From the IMG/VR virus record IMGVR_UViG_3300042561_000692, positions 1-64,000 of that record: a DNA stretch of 64,000 nt. One strand, given 5' to 3'. The stretch comes from a virus. This document shows positions 27,572-36,209 of the stretch, in pieces. The notes beneath the pieces are model-generated. The model was not told the DNA's origin. It ran no database searches and was given only the letters and a program-made list of their open reading frames with translations. The translations under genes and the position numbers were made by a program. The first letter of the stretch is position 1; each line of letters begins with the position of its first letter.

Positions 27572-28821
27572 CTAACATTTGGACACAATCTTTTGAAGAA
27601 GTAAGGAAACCATTTTTTGAAATGGAAGACCCCTATACTTTGAGAGAAAAGAAAGAAAAAGAAGAGAAAGAAAATGGGCCAAAGCGTTGGTGGGATGATG
27701 ATGGCGATGGTGTTGGATATGAGAAGGGGGAAGTAAAAGGTAAGTTTAAGAAGAAGAAAGTAAAGGAAGAAGTAGAAGAAGTTGGTGAAAATGTAAATTT
27801 ACAAAGTCAATCATCAAAAAGAAAATCTTTAGGAAAATATAAGGGGAAATACGAAAGTCCAAAAGAATTTAGAAAAACTGAAATTGAAGATGCTCCATAT
27901 CAATATAAAGGAAATTATAATGCCCATTTAAAGAAAGAAGAAGTAGAAGAAGTTGGTGAGGAGATGAAACCCCTTCCCAAAAACAAGATGTTTCGTAAGG
28001 CAGGAAATCTTGGTAGAGATATTGTTTCTCCCTCAACAGGAGATGAAGATCGCCAAAAGAAATATGGTCGTCAGAAGAAAATCATAAAACAACTTAATAA
28101 AGAAGAATATATTGATGAAGTAAATGATTCAAAAGAAACAAGGCTTGATGTAAGAAAGGGAATCAAAAACAAAGTTGAAATTAACCCCCAAATCAAAGAA
28201 GAACTTGAGACTTGGATTGGTGAACTTGTAGAAGAAGGTTATGACCTTTCTCAATTTACTTGGCAGGAAATGTTTGAAATTTATGAATCTGCTGAGTTTA
28301 TTGATGAGGGAACTGCTGGTATGCCAGCAGCAGGAGATGCTCAAACAGTAACAGTAGACCCTATTGCAGTAGCAAAAGTAAAGGCAGCAAAGGCAAAAGT
28401 GGCAAAGGAAAGAGCAGACCTTCAAGTTGCTCAGCAATCACAGAGACTGAAAGTTTCCACAAATGAGTCGTTTGACTCAATTGTTGAGTACCTTTCACAA
28501 AGACCTAATGCCTTTGAGAATCTTGAAGAGGGAGTATTTGACCCCAAAAAGTCTAAAATGAGACCTGCTTCAGAAAGATCAAAAAATGCAATGACTGATG
28601 CCCAAAGAAAGGCAGAAAAAAAAGAAGCACAAAGAACTGCAGAAATTCATAGTAAAGGTGAAACTGTTCTTGCTGGGTTAATGCCACAAGGTAAAAAAGG
28701 AAAAGTTAAAACTACTCCTACACCAAAAGCAGCAGCACCAGCATCAAATAGAAAAGTAAAAGGTCGCTATGATAAACTTGCTGCTGCAGCAAATAAAGTT
28801 CTGAAAGATATTAAAAAATAA
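27568..28821 (+). CDS. Charged virion-associated protein with repeats
   Basis: A 417-residue, highly charged, largely disordered-looking protein. Near residue 40 it has WWDDDGDGVGYEKGE, an EF-hand/dockerin-like DxDGDG loop common in cyanophage virion-associated proteins. EEVEEVGE occurs twice (about residues 67-74 and 124-131). The two copies come from an identical 23-base DNA repeat. The C-terminal third is Lys/Ala-rich and could bind DNA. Late motif and neighbours suggest a head-internal or core protein. Function is unknown. Confidence 0.75.
   Translation: MTNIWTQSFEEVRKPFFEMEDPYTLREKKEKEEKENGPKRWWDDDGDGVGYEKGEVKGKFKKKKVKEEVEEVGENVNLQSQSSKRKSLGKYKGKYESPKEFRKTEIEDAPYQYKGNYNAHLKKEEVEEVGEEMKPLPKNKMFRKAGNLGRDIVSPSTGDEDRQKKYGRQKKIIKQLNKEEYIDEVNDSKETRLDVRKGIKNKVEINPQIKEELETWIGELVEEGYDLSQFTWQEMFEIYESAEFIDEGTAGMPAAGDAQTVTVDPIAVAKVKAAKAKVAKERADLQVAQQSQRLKVSTNESFDSIVEYLSQRPNAFENLEEGVFDPKKSKMRPASERSKNAMTDAQRKAEKKEAQRTAEIHSKGETVLAGLMPQGKKGKVKTTPTPKAAAPASNRKVKGRYDKLAAAANKVLKDIKK
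27766..27788 (+). repeat. 23-bp direct repeat, copy 1
   Basis: Identical to 27937-27959, in the same reading frame. It encodes the EEVEEVGE motif of the virion-associated protein. Confidence 0.85.
27937..27959 (+). repeat. 23-bp direct repeat, copy 2
   Basis: Second in-frame copy of the repeat at 27766-27788, 171 bases downstream. Confidence 0.85.
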
Positions 28822-28824
28822 ATA
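28818..28824 (+). promoter_or_regulatory. Late-like motif ATAAATA
   Basis: ATAAATA lies across the stop codon of the previous gene and 25 bases before the ATG at 28849. The first T of the T4 consensus is missing. Confidence 0.5.
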
Positions 28825-28848
28825 GTTACATAATTGCCAGGAGGTATT

Positions 28849-29034
28849 ATGACTTTAGCAGCTATTGGTGCTTGGTTTGCAGCAAATGAAGCTTTGGTTG
28901 CAACAGTGCTTCTCTTAATTTCAGAAGCACTTGGAGCAAATCCAAAACTCAAATCAAATGGAATTCTTTCATTCATTCTTCTTCAATTGCAAAATCACTT
29001 GAAGAAAAAGGGTGCAACAGATTTAACTCCATAA
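28849..29034 (+). CDS. 61-aa membrane-associated small protein
   Basis: The frame starts at ATG 28849 behind a near-perfect ribosome site CAGGAGG (28838-28844), stronger than those of its neighbours. Residues 4-30 are hydrophobic (AAIGAWFAANEALVATVLLLI) and could span the membrane. The rest is amphipathic with a Lys-rich end. It sits alone between a late-like motif and a terminator, so it should be made in quantity. I recognise it as a common cyanophage small protein but know no function; holin-like or virion roles are both possible. Confidence 0.75.
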   Translation: MTLAAIGAWFAANEALVATVLLLISEALGANPKLKSNGILSFILLQLQNHLKKKGATDLTP

Positions 29035-29056
29035 TTTTTAATCAAATTTTAATACA

Positions 29057-29088
29057 AAGGAGATCGATTACTGAGGTCTCCTTTTTTT
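29057..29088 (+). terminator. Intrinsic terminator after the 61-aa protein
   Basis: AAGGAGA pairs with TCTCCTT across a 13-base loop, followed by a T-run that runs straight into a late promoter motif. Confidence 0.85.
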
Positions 29089-29095
29089 ATAAATA
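29088..29095 (+). promoter_or_regulatory. T4-type late promoter motif TATAAATA
   Basis: An exact TATAAATA begins on the last T of the terminator and lies 34 bases before the ATG at 29129. Terminator and late promoter are fused as at 16635 and 35570. Confidence 0.8.
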
Positions 29096-29128
29096 CTCTT
29101 AGACAAAGAAATTTATTAGGTACAAAGA

Positions 29129-29890
29129 ATGGCACTCTGGGGAAATAACGACAACAAGGGTTCAGGTGGAACAGTATCTTTAGATTATGCAGCCTTGGTT
29201 GTTACAGGTTCTGGAACTACTTTTGGACAAGTAGGTGCTGCTGCAACTGGAGACGTAATTAGATTTGGTTATAGAGGTTCTGGTGGAACCTATTTTGGAG
29301 ATGCAGTTATTGTTGGCATTGCAAGTACTACCCAATGTTCGATTGCATCAACTGCTGGTCTTAGTGGGGCTTCAATTGCTTCTACAAGTTTCTATATCAG
29401 TGAACTTCCAAAATACACTGTTCTTGATAGCACTTACAGTAACAAAATTGATGCTGCTGAATCTTTAGCAACTTTATCAATCACAGGAACTGCAACTACA
29501 AATGCTGGTGTAGGAACTGCTATTATTCCAACCATTCCTCCAGTAGGATTGATTGTTGGGGACTTGCTGGTAAATGGTGGTAACAATATTACAATTTCTA
29601 CTATTGATGCTACCACAATTAGTTTAGGATCAACTATTTCTGTTGGTATTGCTACTGGTGCTACCTTAACCTTCAAGAGATATGTTGATGGTTATGACAA
29701 GCAAGTTTATGGTATTTCAACAACCTCTTATGTTCCAGCAGCATATCAAGGATATACTCATGCTGGTTGGGTTGGTGTTACAACCTATGTTGATTGTCAT
29801 GGCAGTCTGAGAGTCAAGAGTGAAGTCCTTGTTGCAATGTCTGGTATCCAAACAGGAACTGATGGCATTCTTTATCCAACATCAAAATAA
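29129..29890 (+). CDS. Virion structural protein, beta-rich
   Basis: A 253-residue protein that starts MALWGNNDNKGSGG, an N-terminus typical of cyanophage structural proteins. It is rich in Gly, Thr, Ser, Ile and Val with very few charges over residues 10-200, then ends in a short polar region. A strong late promoter precedes it. A capsid decoration or neck-associated role is likely, but no domain can be named. Its composition resembles the protein at 1926-2447. Confidence 0.78.
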   Translation: MALWGNNDNKGSGGTVSLDYAALVVTGSGTTFGQVGAAATGDVIRFGYRGSGGTYFGDAVIVGIASTTQCSIASTAGLSGASIASTSFYISELPKYTVLDSTYSNKIDAAESLATLSITGTATTNAGVGTAIIPTIPPVGLIVGDLLVNGGNNITISTIDATTISLGSTISVGIATGATLTFKRYVDGYDKQVYGISTTSYVPAAYQGYTHAGWVGVTTYVDCHGSLRVKSEVLVAMSGIQTGTDGILYPTSK

Positions 29891-29897
29891 TTAATCT

Positions 29898-30269
29898 ATG
29901 AAGTTTGATGAATTGAATGAGGACAATTACCTCCTGTTTGCCATTAAGTATTATGATAATCCTCAATCTATAACTAAAGAGGATTTCTTTGAGGACTTAA
30001 GTAGATTTAAATATATCAAAAAGTTATTGAGAAGATATGTAAAATCAGGAGAGCTAAAAACTACTCTCCTGATTAATCATTTTATTATTGTCTTCAATGT
30101 TTTTAATGATGCAGCACTCCCTCTTTTGTTCTTCAAAATAGAAAGAGAGTTATGGTCTTCTATGAAGACTTTTTTATTATATCTCAATAGAATACCTGAG
30201 TATCCAAAGTCATTTTTAGATGATATTCCTATTGACCAAACCTGTTTAAAAATATTGGAATCACTATAA
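29898..30269 (+). CDS. Conserved-type cyanophage protein, unknown function
   Basis: The 123-residue protein is helical, with FKYIKKLLRRYVKSGEL near residues 36-50 and a hydrophobic centre (LLINHFIIVFNVFNDAALPLL). It reads like a small conserved cyanophage protein of the gp61 region. No catalytic motif is seen. It starts seven bases after the structural gene and its stop overlaps the ATG of the next small gene. Confidence 0.68.
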   Translation: MKFDELNEDNYLLFAIKYYDNPQSITKEDFFEDLSRFKYIKKLLRRYVKSGELKTTLLINHFIIVFNVFNDAALPLLFFKIERELWSSMKTFLLYLNRIPEYPKSFLDDIPIDQTCLKILESL

Positions 30270-30439
30270 TGAACAATTTTAAGTTGAATAAAATAATAAA
30301 TATTATTAGAGAAGAAATGACTGCTACTGGAGGCAACCTTGCAGGATTGCCTCCTGATTTGCCTCCAGTTGACTTGAGAAAAAGAAAATATAAAAGAATT
30401 CCATTCTTCTTCAGAGACGTTTTAAAGAAGAAAAAGTAG
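30269..30439 (+). CDS. 56-aa protein with GGNLAGLPPDLPP motif
   Basis: A frame of 56 residues overlaps the previous stop by one base (TAATG). It begins with a helix (NKIINIIREEM), then GGNLAGLPPDLPP, then a basic tail (RKRKYKRIPFFF and KKKK). The Gly/Pro motif recurs in small marine T4-like phage proteins, which I take as support for a real gene. It may be a virion or DNA-associated peptide. Function is unknown. Confidence 0.7.
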   Translation: MNNFKLNKIINIIREEMTATGGNLAGLPPDLPPVDLRKRKYKRIPFFFRDVLKKKK

Positions 30440-30443
30440 ACAC

Positions 30444-30857
30444 ATGTTTAACAATAACACAGCTGCAGATACTAAAATTGCTGTTTTAGAAGAACGTCTT
30501 TCCGCATATGAACTTATGATGAGAAAAATAGACGAAGCAATTCAACTAATGGGCAAAACCAGTCAAAACATTAGCAAGATGCTTGCTGTTCATGAAGAAA
30601 GAATAGAACAGTGCAATAAAGCTGATGATATGATTACCAGAGTGTTAGATGAGATGAGGGACGAAAATAGAGAACAGCATGAATCAGTGTCACATAGAAT
30701 AGAAAAGTTGGAAACTAAATTGGAAGATTTTGTAAAGTTTCGCTGGATAATTGTAGGAGCAGCTTTGATTATGTCGTTTATGTTTTCTCAGTCAGAAATT
30801 GTTGTTGACTTCTTGACCCCAACCCACCAACCTGCTAAAATAGAAGGACAAAAATAA
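30444..30857 (+). CDS. Coiled-coil membrane-anchored protein
   Basis: A 137-residue protein with a long coiled coil (about residues 10-97) and one membrane segment near 100-117 (WIIVGAALIMSFMF). Such tail-anchored coiled-coil proteins occur in phage genomes near lysis or membrane functions, but this one lies next to primase. It ends ten bases before the gp61 ATG. No named family. Confidence 0.68.
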   Translation: MFNNNTAADTKIAVLEERLSAYELMMRKIDEAIQLMGKTSQNISKMLAVHEERIEQCNKADDMITRVLDEMRDENREQHESVSHRIEKLETKLEDFVKFRWIIVGAALIMSFMFSQSEIVVDFLTPTHQPAKIEGQK

Positions 30858-30866
30858 TTTTTATGA

Positions 30867-31880
30867 ATGAGCTTTGTTGATTCCAAATACATTGGACTGA
30901 TATCCCCAAGACTTCAAAAATTTAAACAAGTAAAAAATAATCTTTATAATTTTAGGTGTCCCTATTGTGGGGATTCCCAGAGGCATAAAAATAAAGCAAG
31001 AGGATATATTTACCAACTTAAAAATGACCACAATTATAAATGTCATAATTGTGGAATGTCTAAATCTTTTACTAATTTTCTAAAGGATTTGGACACATCA
31101 CTATATGACCAGTATGTGATGGAACGATATAAGAATGGTATTACTGGGAAAAATTCCAATACTCCTGAACCTCAGTTCAATTTTCAGGAACCAAAGTTTT
31201 CTAAAAAAGTTAAAAATTGTAAGGTAGATTTGCCAACAATAGCAGAACTAAATACTGAGCACCCAGCAAAAGTATACTTACATAAAAGAAAAATTCCAGA
31301 AAAATTTTTTGGAGAACTGTATTATTGTGAAAATTTTAAAGCATGGACAAATGAGCAAAAGTATACATTTGAAACTACAGACCATGATGAACCAAGAATC
31401 ATTATCCCATTAATCAACAAAGGGACACTATTTGGGTTTCAAGGTCGTAGTCTAAACAAAAATTCTAAAATTAAATATATTACTATAATTTTAGATGAGC
31501 ACCATCCAAAAATTTATGGTCTTGATAAAATCAATTGGGATAAAACTGTTTATATAACAGAAGGTCCATTTGATAGTATGTTTATAGATAATGCCATTGC
31601 TATGGTTGGTGCTGATGTTGATAAAATGTTTTTTGTAACGAACTTTGAAACTAACTTTGTTATGATTTATGATAATGAAAAAAGAAATAAACAGATTGTA
31701 GATAGGATTGAAAAGGCAATTAATACACATTTCCCTGTGGTTATTTGGCCATCAGATGTAAAGGAAAAGGATATTAATGATATGGTTTTATCTGGACTTG
31801 ATGTGGATAGTATGCTAAAATCAAATACTTATTCAGGTTTAGAAGCAAAAGCAAAACTTATTAGTTGGAAAAGAGTATGA
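30867..31880 (+). CDS. 61: DNA primase gp61
   Basis: The 337-residue primase has an N-terminal zinc-binding domain with CPYCGD (31-36) and CHNCG (about 58-62), and a TOPRIM domain with TEGPFDSMF near residue 231 and IYDNE near 268. It works with helicase gp41 as the primosome. Length equals T4 gp61 (342). The start follows the coiled-coil gene by nine bases. Its stop overlaps the nrdA ATG. Confidence 0.94.
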   Translation: MSFVDSKYIGLISPRLQKFKQVKNNLYNFRCPYCGDSQRHKNKARGYIYQLKNDHNYKCHNCGMSKSFTNFLKDLDTSLYDQYVMERYKNGITGKNSNTPEPQFNFQEPKFSKKVKNCKVDLPTIAELNTEHPAKVYLHKRKIPEKFFGELYYCENFKAWTNEQKYTFETTDHDEPRIIIPLINKGTLFGFQGRSLNKNSKIKYITIILDEHHPKIYGLDKINWDKTVYITEGPFDSMFIDNAIAMVGADVDKMFFVTNFETNFVMIYDNEKRNKQIVDRIEKAINTHFPVVIWPSDVKEKDINDMVLSGLDVDSMLKSNTYSGLEAKAKLISWKRV

Positions 31881-34171
31881 GCAACGGGTTAAAGGTAACT
31901 AAAAGAAATGGTATTATTCAATCACTTGATTTGGATAAGATGCATTTGATGGTTGAAGAGTCATGTAAAGGTCTTGCAGGAGTATCTGCAAGTCAAGTTG
32001 AGATGCAATCTGGAATTCAGTTCTATGATGGTATCACCACAGCAGAAATTCAAGAAATCTTGATTCGCTCTGCATCAGATTTGATTGATTTGGACCATCC
32101 AAATTATCAGTTTGTTGCAGCACGTCTTCTTCTTTTTTCACTTAGAAAAAGTTTGTATGGTGGTATCAAAGACTTCCCTCACCTTGAGGAGCACATTAAC
32201 AATTGTGTAGCAAAGGGAGTTTATGATAGTGAAATTTTTATCAAATACTCTAAAGAAGAAATAGATAGAGTAAATGGATTTATTGACCATGATAGGGATA
32301 TGCTTTTTACCTATGCAGGTCTTCGTCAGGTAGTAGATAAGTATCTGGTACAAGACAGAAGTCTTGGTAAGGTTTATGAGACTCCTCAGTTCATGTATAT
32401 TATGATTGCTCTGACAATCTTTGCAGAGTATCCAAAAGAAACTCGTTTGGAATATGTTCGTAGGTACTACAATGCAATCTCAAAGCACAAAATCAACATT
32501 CCTACACCAATCATGGCAGGTGTTAGAACCCCACTTCGCCAATTTGCAAGTTGCGTTCTTGTTGATGTTGATGACACCCTTGACAGTATCTTCAGCAGTG
32601 ATATGGCAATTGGTCGCTATGTTGCTCAAAGAGCAGGAATTGGTATCAATGCAGGTAGAATCAGGGGCATCAATTCTAAAATCAGAGGGGGAGAAGTTGC
32701 TCATACAGGGGTTGTCCCATTCCTCAAAAAGTTTGAAGCAACTGTCAGATGTTGCACTCAAAATGGCATCAGAGGTGGAAGTGCTACTGTCCACTTTCCA
32801 ATCTGGCACCAAGAAATAGAAGATATTATTGTTCTCAAAAACAATAAAGGAACAGAAGATAATAGAGTTAGAAAATTAGATTATTCTATTCAGATTAGCA
32901 AACTGTTCTATGAAAGATTTATTCAAGATGCAGAAATTACATTATTCTCTCCACATGATGTTCCTGGACTGTATGATGCTTTTGGCACTGACAGATTTGA
33001 TGAGTTATATGTAGGGTATGAACAAAATTCAAGCATTCCTAAAAAGACAGTAAAAGCACAAAGTTTGATTCTTGACCTCCTCAAGGAAAGGGCAGAAACT
33101 GGTCGTATTTACATTATGAATATTGACCATTGCAACTCTCACTCTTCCTTCAAGGATAAAATTGAGATGTCAAATCTTTGTCAAGAAATTACTCTTCCCA
33201 CAGTTCCTCTTCATCACATTGATGACCCTGAAGGTGAAATTGCATTGTGTATTCTTTCTGCCATTAATGTGGGTAAAGTTAAAGATGATGAAGAGTTTGA
33301 GGAACTTTGTGATTTGTCAGTAAGAGGATTGGAAGAACTGATTGATTATCAGAACTATCCAGTAGAAGCAGCAGAGATTTCTACAAAGGCACGCAGGTCT
33401 CTTGGAGTAGGTTTTATTGGACTGGCACATTATCTTGCTAAACTTGGGTTTAACTATGATTCACAAGAGGCATGGGACGCAGTTCATGGTCTTTCTGAAT
33501 CATTCCAGTATTTCTTGTTAAAATCTTCCAACCAGATTGCTAAAGAGAAAGGTTCTTGTAAGTATTTTAGCAGGACCAAATATGCTGATGGTATTCTTCC
33601 AATTGATACTTATAAAAAAGATGTAGACGAAATTTCCTCTATTACCTACCAACATGATTGGGAAACTTTACGTGCCGAGATTCAGGCACATGGACTTAGA
33701 CATTCAACATTGTCAGCACAGATGCCTTCGGAGAGCAGTTCCGTTGTGTCAAATGCAACCAATGGAATCGAACCACCTCGTGGATTCTTGTCTATTAAAA
33801 AGTCAAAGAAGGGACCTCTTAAGCAGATTGTCCCCCAGTATCAAACTCTTAAGAGCAATTACACTCTTCTGTGGGACATGTCTAGCAATAGTGGTTATAT
33901 CAACATTGTTGCTCTTATGCAAAAATTCTTCGATCAAGCGATTAGTGGAAACTGGTCCTATAACCCAGAGAATTATCAAGACAATGAAGTCCCTGTTAGC
34001 GTGATGGCTCAGGATTTCTTATCCACATATAAGTATGGATGGAAGACAAGTTATTATCAGAATACATATGATAATAAGACTGATGAAATAAAGGATGAAC
34101 CAGTTAATTTAGATACACTTATTCAAGAACTATTAGAAGGAGAGGAAGATTGTGAATCCTGTAAAATTTAG
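31877..34171 (+). CDS. nrdA: Ribonucleotide reductase alpha subunit NrdA
   Basis: The 764-residue class I large subunit turns ribonucleotides into deoxyribonucleotides. An N-terminal ATP-cone-like region is followed by the catalytic barrel with SNLCQEI near 430, NATNGIEPPRG near 633, and a C-terminal redox pair CESC at the end. I chose ATG 31877 (ATGA overlap with gp61) over an upstream TTG. It pairs with nrdB, which overlaps its end. Confidence 0.96.
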   Translation: MSNGLKVTKRNGIIQSLDLDKMHLMVEESCKGLAGVSASQVEMQSGIQFYDGITTAEIQEILIRSASDLIDLDHPNYQFVAARLLLFSLRKSLYGGIKDFPHLEEHINNCVAKGVYDSEIFIKYSKEEIDRVNGFIDHDRDMLFTYAGLRQVVDKYLVQDRSLGKVYETPQFMYIMIALTIFAEYPKETRLEYVRRYYNAISKHKINIPTPIMAGVRTPLRQFASCVLVDVDDTLDSIFSSDMAIGRYVAQRAGIGINAGRIRGINSKIRGGEVAHTGVVPFLKKFEATVRCCTQNGIRGGSATVHFPIWHQEIEDIIVLKNNKGTEDNRVRKLDYSIQISKLFYERFIQDAEITLFSPHDVPGLYDAFGTDRFDELYVGYEQNSSIPKKTVKAQSLILDLLKERAETGRIYIMNIDHCNSHSSFKDKIEMSNLCQEITLPTVPLHHIDDPEGEIALCILSAINVGKVKDDEEFEELCDLSVRGLEELIDYQNYPVEAAEISTKARRSLGVGFIGLAHYLAKLGFNYDSQEAWDAVHGLSESFQYFLLKSSNQIAKEKGSCKYFSRTKYADGILPIDTYKKDVDEISSITYQHDWETLRAEIQAHGLRHSTLSAQMPSESSSVVSNATNGIEPPRGFLSIKKSKKGPLKQIVPQYQTLKSNYTLLWDMSSNSGYINIVALMQKFFDQAISGNWSYNPENYQDNEVPVSVMAQDFLSTYKYGWKTSYYQNTYDNKTDEIKDEPVNLDTLIQELLEGEEDCESCKI

Positions 34172-34193
34172 AGTTAATTCAGAAGAAAACAAA

Positions 34194-35336
34194 ATGCCAG
34201 AAGGAATGACAGTATTTAATACAACACAAGTCAATACCAAAAAACAACCAATGTTTTTTGGAAACCCTTTGGGTGTTCAAAGATATGATCAATACAAATA
34301 TCCTGTATTTGATAAATTAACTCAACAACAACTTGGATACTTCTGGAGACCAGAAGAAATTTCTCTTCAAAAAGATAGGGCAGATTATCATACTCTCAGA
34401 CCAGAACAAAAACACATCTTCACATCAAATCTAAAGTATCAGATTCTTCTTGATTCAGTTCAAGGAAGAGGTCCTGGTATGGCATTTATTCCATACTGCT
34501 CTCTTCCTGAATTGGAGGCATGTATGACTGTATGGGAATTCATGGAAATGATTCACTCTAGGTCTTATACTTACATTATCAAAAATGTATACTCAGATCC
34601 ATCAGAAGTTTTTGATACTATTCTAACCAACGACAAGATTTTGGAGAGGGCATCTTCAGTAACACAAGCTTATGATGACTTTATTAATTCAGCACAAAAG
34701 TATGGAACTTCTAATGATTGGATATTTGCACAAGAAGGTGCAGGGTATGCTAAAGAAGAAAGAATTGAATTAAAAAGAAAACTTTACAGAGCAATTGCTA
34801 ATGTCAACATTCTCGAAGGTATCAGGTTTTATGTCTCTTTCGCTTGCTCGTTTGCGTTTGGTGAACTCAAACTTATGGAAGGATCAGCTAAAATTATCTC
34901 TCTTATCGCCAGAGATGAAAATCAGCATCTTGTCATTACTCAAAACATCATCAACAAGTGGCGTGAAGGAGATGATTCAGAAATGCAACAAATTGCTAAA
35001 GAAGAAGAGGACTGGGTAATCAATGCATTCAAGACTTGTGTAGACCAAGAAAAAGCATGGGCACAATATTTGTTCAAGGATGGTTCTATGATTGGTCTTA
35101 ATGATAAACTTCTCAACAATTATGTTGAGTGGATTGCTAATAGAAGAATGAGATCTATTGGTCTTAAGACAATTTATGATATTGCTGCTAAAAATAATCC
35201 ACTTCCCTGGACTGAGCACTGGATTTCCTCTAAAGGACTTCAAGTAGCACCACAAGAAACAGAAGTTGAAAGTTATGTGGTTGGAGGAATCAAACAAGAC
35301 GTGAAGAAAGATACCTTTGCTGGATTCAAACTGTAG
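34194..35336 (+). CDS. nrdB: Ribonucleotide reductase beta subunit NrdB
   Basis: The 380-residue small subunit holds the metal cofactor and radical. KQPMFFGNPLGVQRYD near the N-terminus and the iron-ligand region LEACMTVWEFMEMIHSRSY (Glu and His ligands) are typical. The start is uncertain: GTG 34152 (394 residues, overlapping nrdA by 20 bases), ATG 34194 or ATG 34206 are all in frame. I prefer 34194. A glutamine-riboswitch-like RNA begins about 34 bases after the stop. Confidence 0.94.
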   Translation: MPEGMTVFNTTQVNTKKQPMFFGNPLGVQRYDQYKYPVFDKLTQQQLGYFWRPEEISLQKDRADYHTLRPEQKHIFTSNLKYQILLDSVQGRGPGMAFIPYCSLPELEACMTVWEFMEMIHSRSYTYIIKNVYSDPSEVFDTILTNDKILERASSVTQAYDDFINSAQKYGTSNDWIFAQEGAGYAKEERIELKRKLYRAIANVNILEGIRFYVSFACSFAFGELKLMEGSAKIISLIARDENQHLVITQNIINKWREGDDSEMQQIAKEEEDWVINAFKTCVDQEKAWAQYLFKDGSMIGLNDKLLNNYVEWIANRRMRSIGLKTIYDIAAKNNPLPWTEHWISSKGLQVAPQETEVESYVVGGIKQDVKKDTFAGFKL

Positions 35337-35369
35337 CAGATTATACAAAATAAAATTATAAAATAATAT

Positions 35370-35424
35370 ACGTTCATTTGCTATTTGCAAATAGCAAACG
35401 GAAGTAGGGAAACTGAAGGAACGC
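35370..35424 (+). promoter_or_regulatory. Glutamine riboswitch-like aptamer (Downstream-peptide/glnA class)
   Basis: The element has the conserved parts of the cyanobacterial glutamine aptamer in order: CGTTCA (35371-35376), an AT-rich hairpin, CGGAAGTAGGG (35399-35409), and GAAGGAACGC (35415-35424). CGTTC pairs with GAACG to close the junction. The hairpin is a perfect 22-base palindrome (35377-35398). A short ORF follows at once, as the Downstream-peptide class requires. Confidence 0.88.
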
Positions 35425-35455
35425 ACCAATACCCATAAAGTAAAGGAGCAAACCT

Positions 35456-35536
35456 ATGGCGCTTATTTTAATCAAACAAAAAATTATGAAAGAAAGAAGA
35501 CTGTATGAAGCACAACTTCATATGGCAACTCGTTGA
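35456..35536 (+). CDS. 26-aa riboswitch downstream peptide
   Basis: An ATG with AAGGAG seven bases upstream (35443-35448) opens a 26-codon frame, starting MALILIKQKIM and ending HMATR. It is basic and amphipathic. Its place right behind a glutamine-riboswitch-like RNA is the defining feature of the Downstream-peptide class, where the tiny ORF is the regulated gene. Function is unknown; by analogy with riboswitch-controlled glutamine-synthetase inhibitors in cyanobacteria it may act on nitrogen metabolism, which is inference. Confidence 0.7.
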   Translation: MALILIKQKIMKERRLYEAQLHMATR

Positions 35537-35543
35537 AGATTTG

Positions 35544-35570
35544 AGAGGGTCCTTGTGACCCTCTTTTTTT
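35544..35570 (+). terminator. Intrinsic terminator after the riboswitch peptide
   Basis: AGAGGGTC pairs with GACCCTCT around a five-base loop, followed by seven T. Confidence 0.92.
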
Positions 35571-35577
35571 ATAAATA
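35570..35577 (+). promoter_or_regulatory. T4-type late promoter motif TATAAATA
   Basis: An exact TATAAATA starts on the last T of the terminator, 21 bases before the ATG at 35598. Confidence 0.78.
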
Positions 35578-35597
35578 CTTAAAAACTTGTATTAGAT

Positions 35598-36209
35598 ATG
35601 GCTGGATTAAACAACATCAGAGAAGCATATGACCAAGTTTATGCTCAAGTGGTTGAGAGAATGGACCCAGAAGAAAGAGAACTGAGAAGAGCAGAGGTTG
35701 CTGATAGAAAGGCAAGTAGAATGGACTCTAAGGTTGCTGCTAAGTATGCAGGGTCAGAAGCACAATCAGCAGCAAGAGCAGATAAGAAATCAAAAGGTAA
35801 GCACATTCATGGAATGGCAGATTCCTATGATGTTGAAGGAGACCTTGTAGATGAAGCTAGAAAACCATCTCAAATTGCAAAAATAAAGAAATTGAATGCT
35901 CTGATGAATCAGAGACATCAAGAGAATGAAAAGGCAAGAAAGGAGATGATAGGAACTCAGGCACACAAAGATATGGTGAAAGCTGCCTCAAGACATTTTG
36001 AAGAAACTGAACTTTCAGAAAGAGAACTTGACCCAACAGAAACCAGAGAAAAAGAAAGACTTGTAAAAGGTCTCAAGAAGTCTGCTGGTGATTTTAAACA
36101 AAGATATGGGGCAAGAGCAAAATCAGTAATGTATGCTACTGCCACAAAGATGGCTAAAGACAGGATGGACACATCCAAGTCAGACAGGAGATATGGTGTT
36201 GAGGGATGA
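35598..36209 (+). CDS. Charged virion-associated protein
   Basis: A 203-residue, very charged helical protein rich in Lys, Glu, Arg and Ala. It looks like the head-internal or virion-associated proteins of cyanophages: no hydrophobic core, an acidic middle and a basic C-terminal region (AGDFKQRYGARAKSVMYATATK). A late promoter precedes it and it overlaps the next gene by four bases. No domain can be named. Confidence 0.75.
   Translation: MAGLNNIREAYDQVYAQVVERMDPEERELRRAEVADRKASRMDSKVAAKYAGSEAQSAARADKKSKGKHIHGMADSYDVEGDLVDEARKPSQIAKIKKLNALMNQRHQENEKARKEMIGTQAHKDMVKAASRHFEETELSERELDPTETREKERLVKGLKKSAGDFKQRYGARAKSVMYATATKMAKDRMDTSKSDRRYGVEG

Noticed and set aside
30296-30302. ATAAATA motif as a late promoter
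   Set aside because: It lies inside the 56-aa gene and too far from the next start. Such motifs arise by chance in AT-rich DNA.
32480-32812. Minus-strand 110-codon frame inside nrdA, and similar long frames inside porin, pstS and psbA
   Set aside because: Highly expressed genes with biased codons leave long open shadows on the opposite strand. No promoter or ribosome site supports them.
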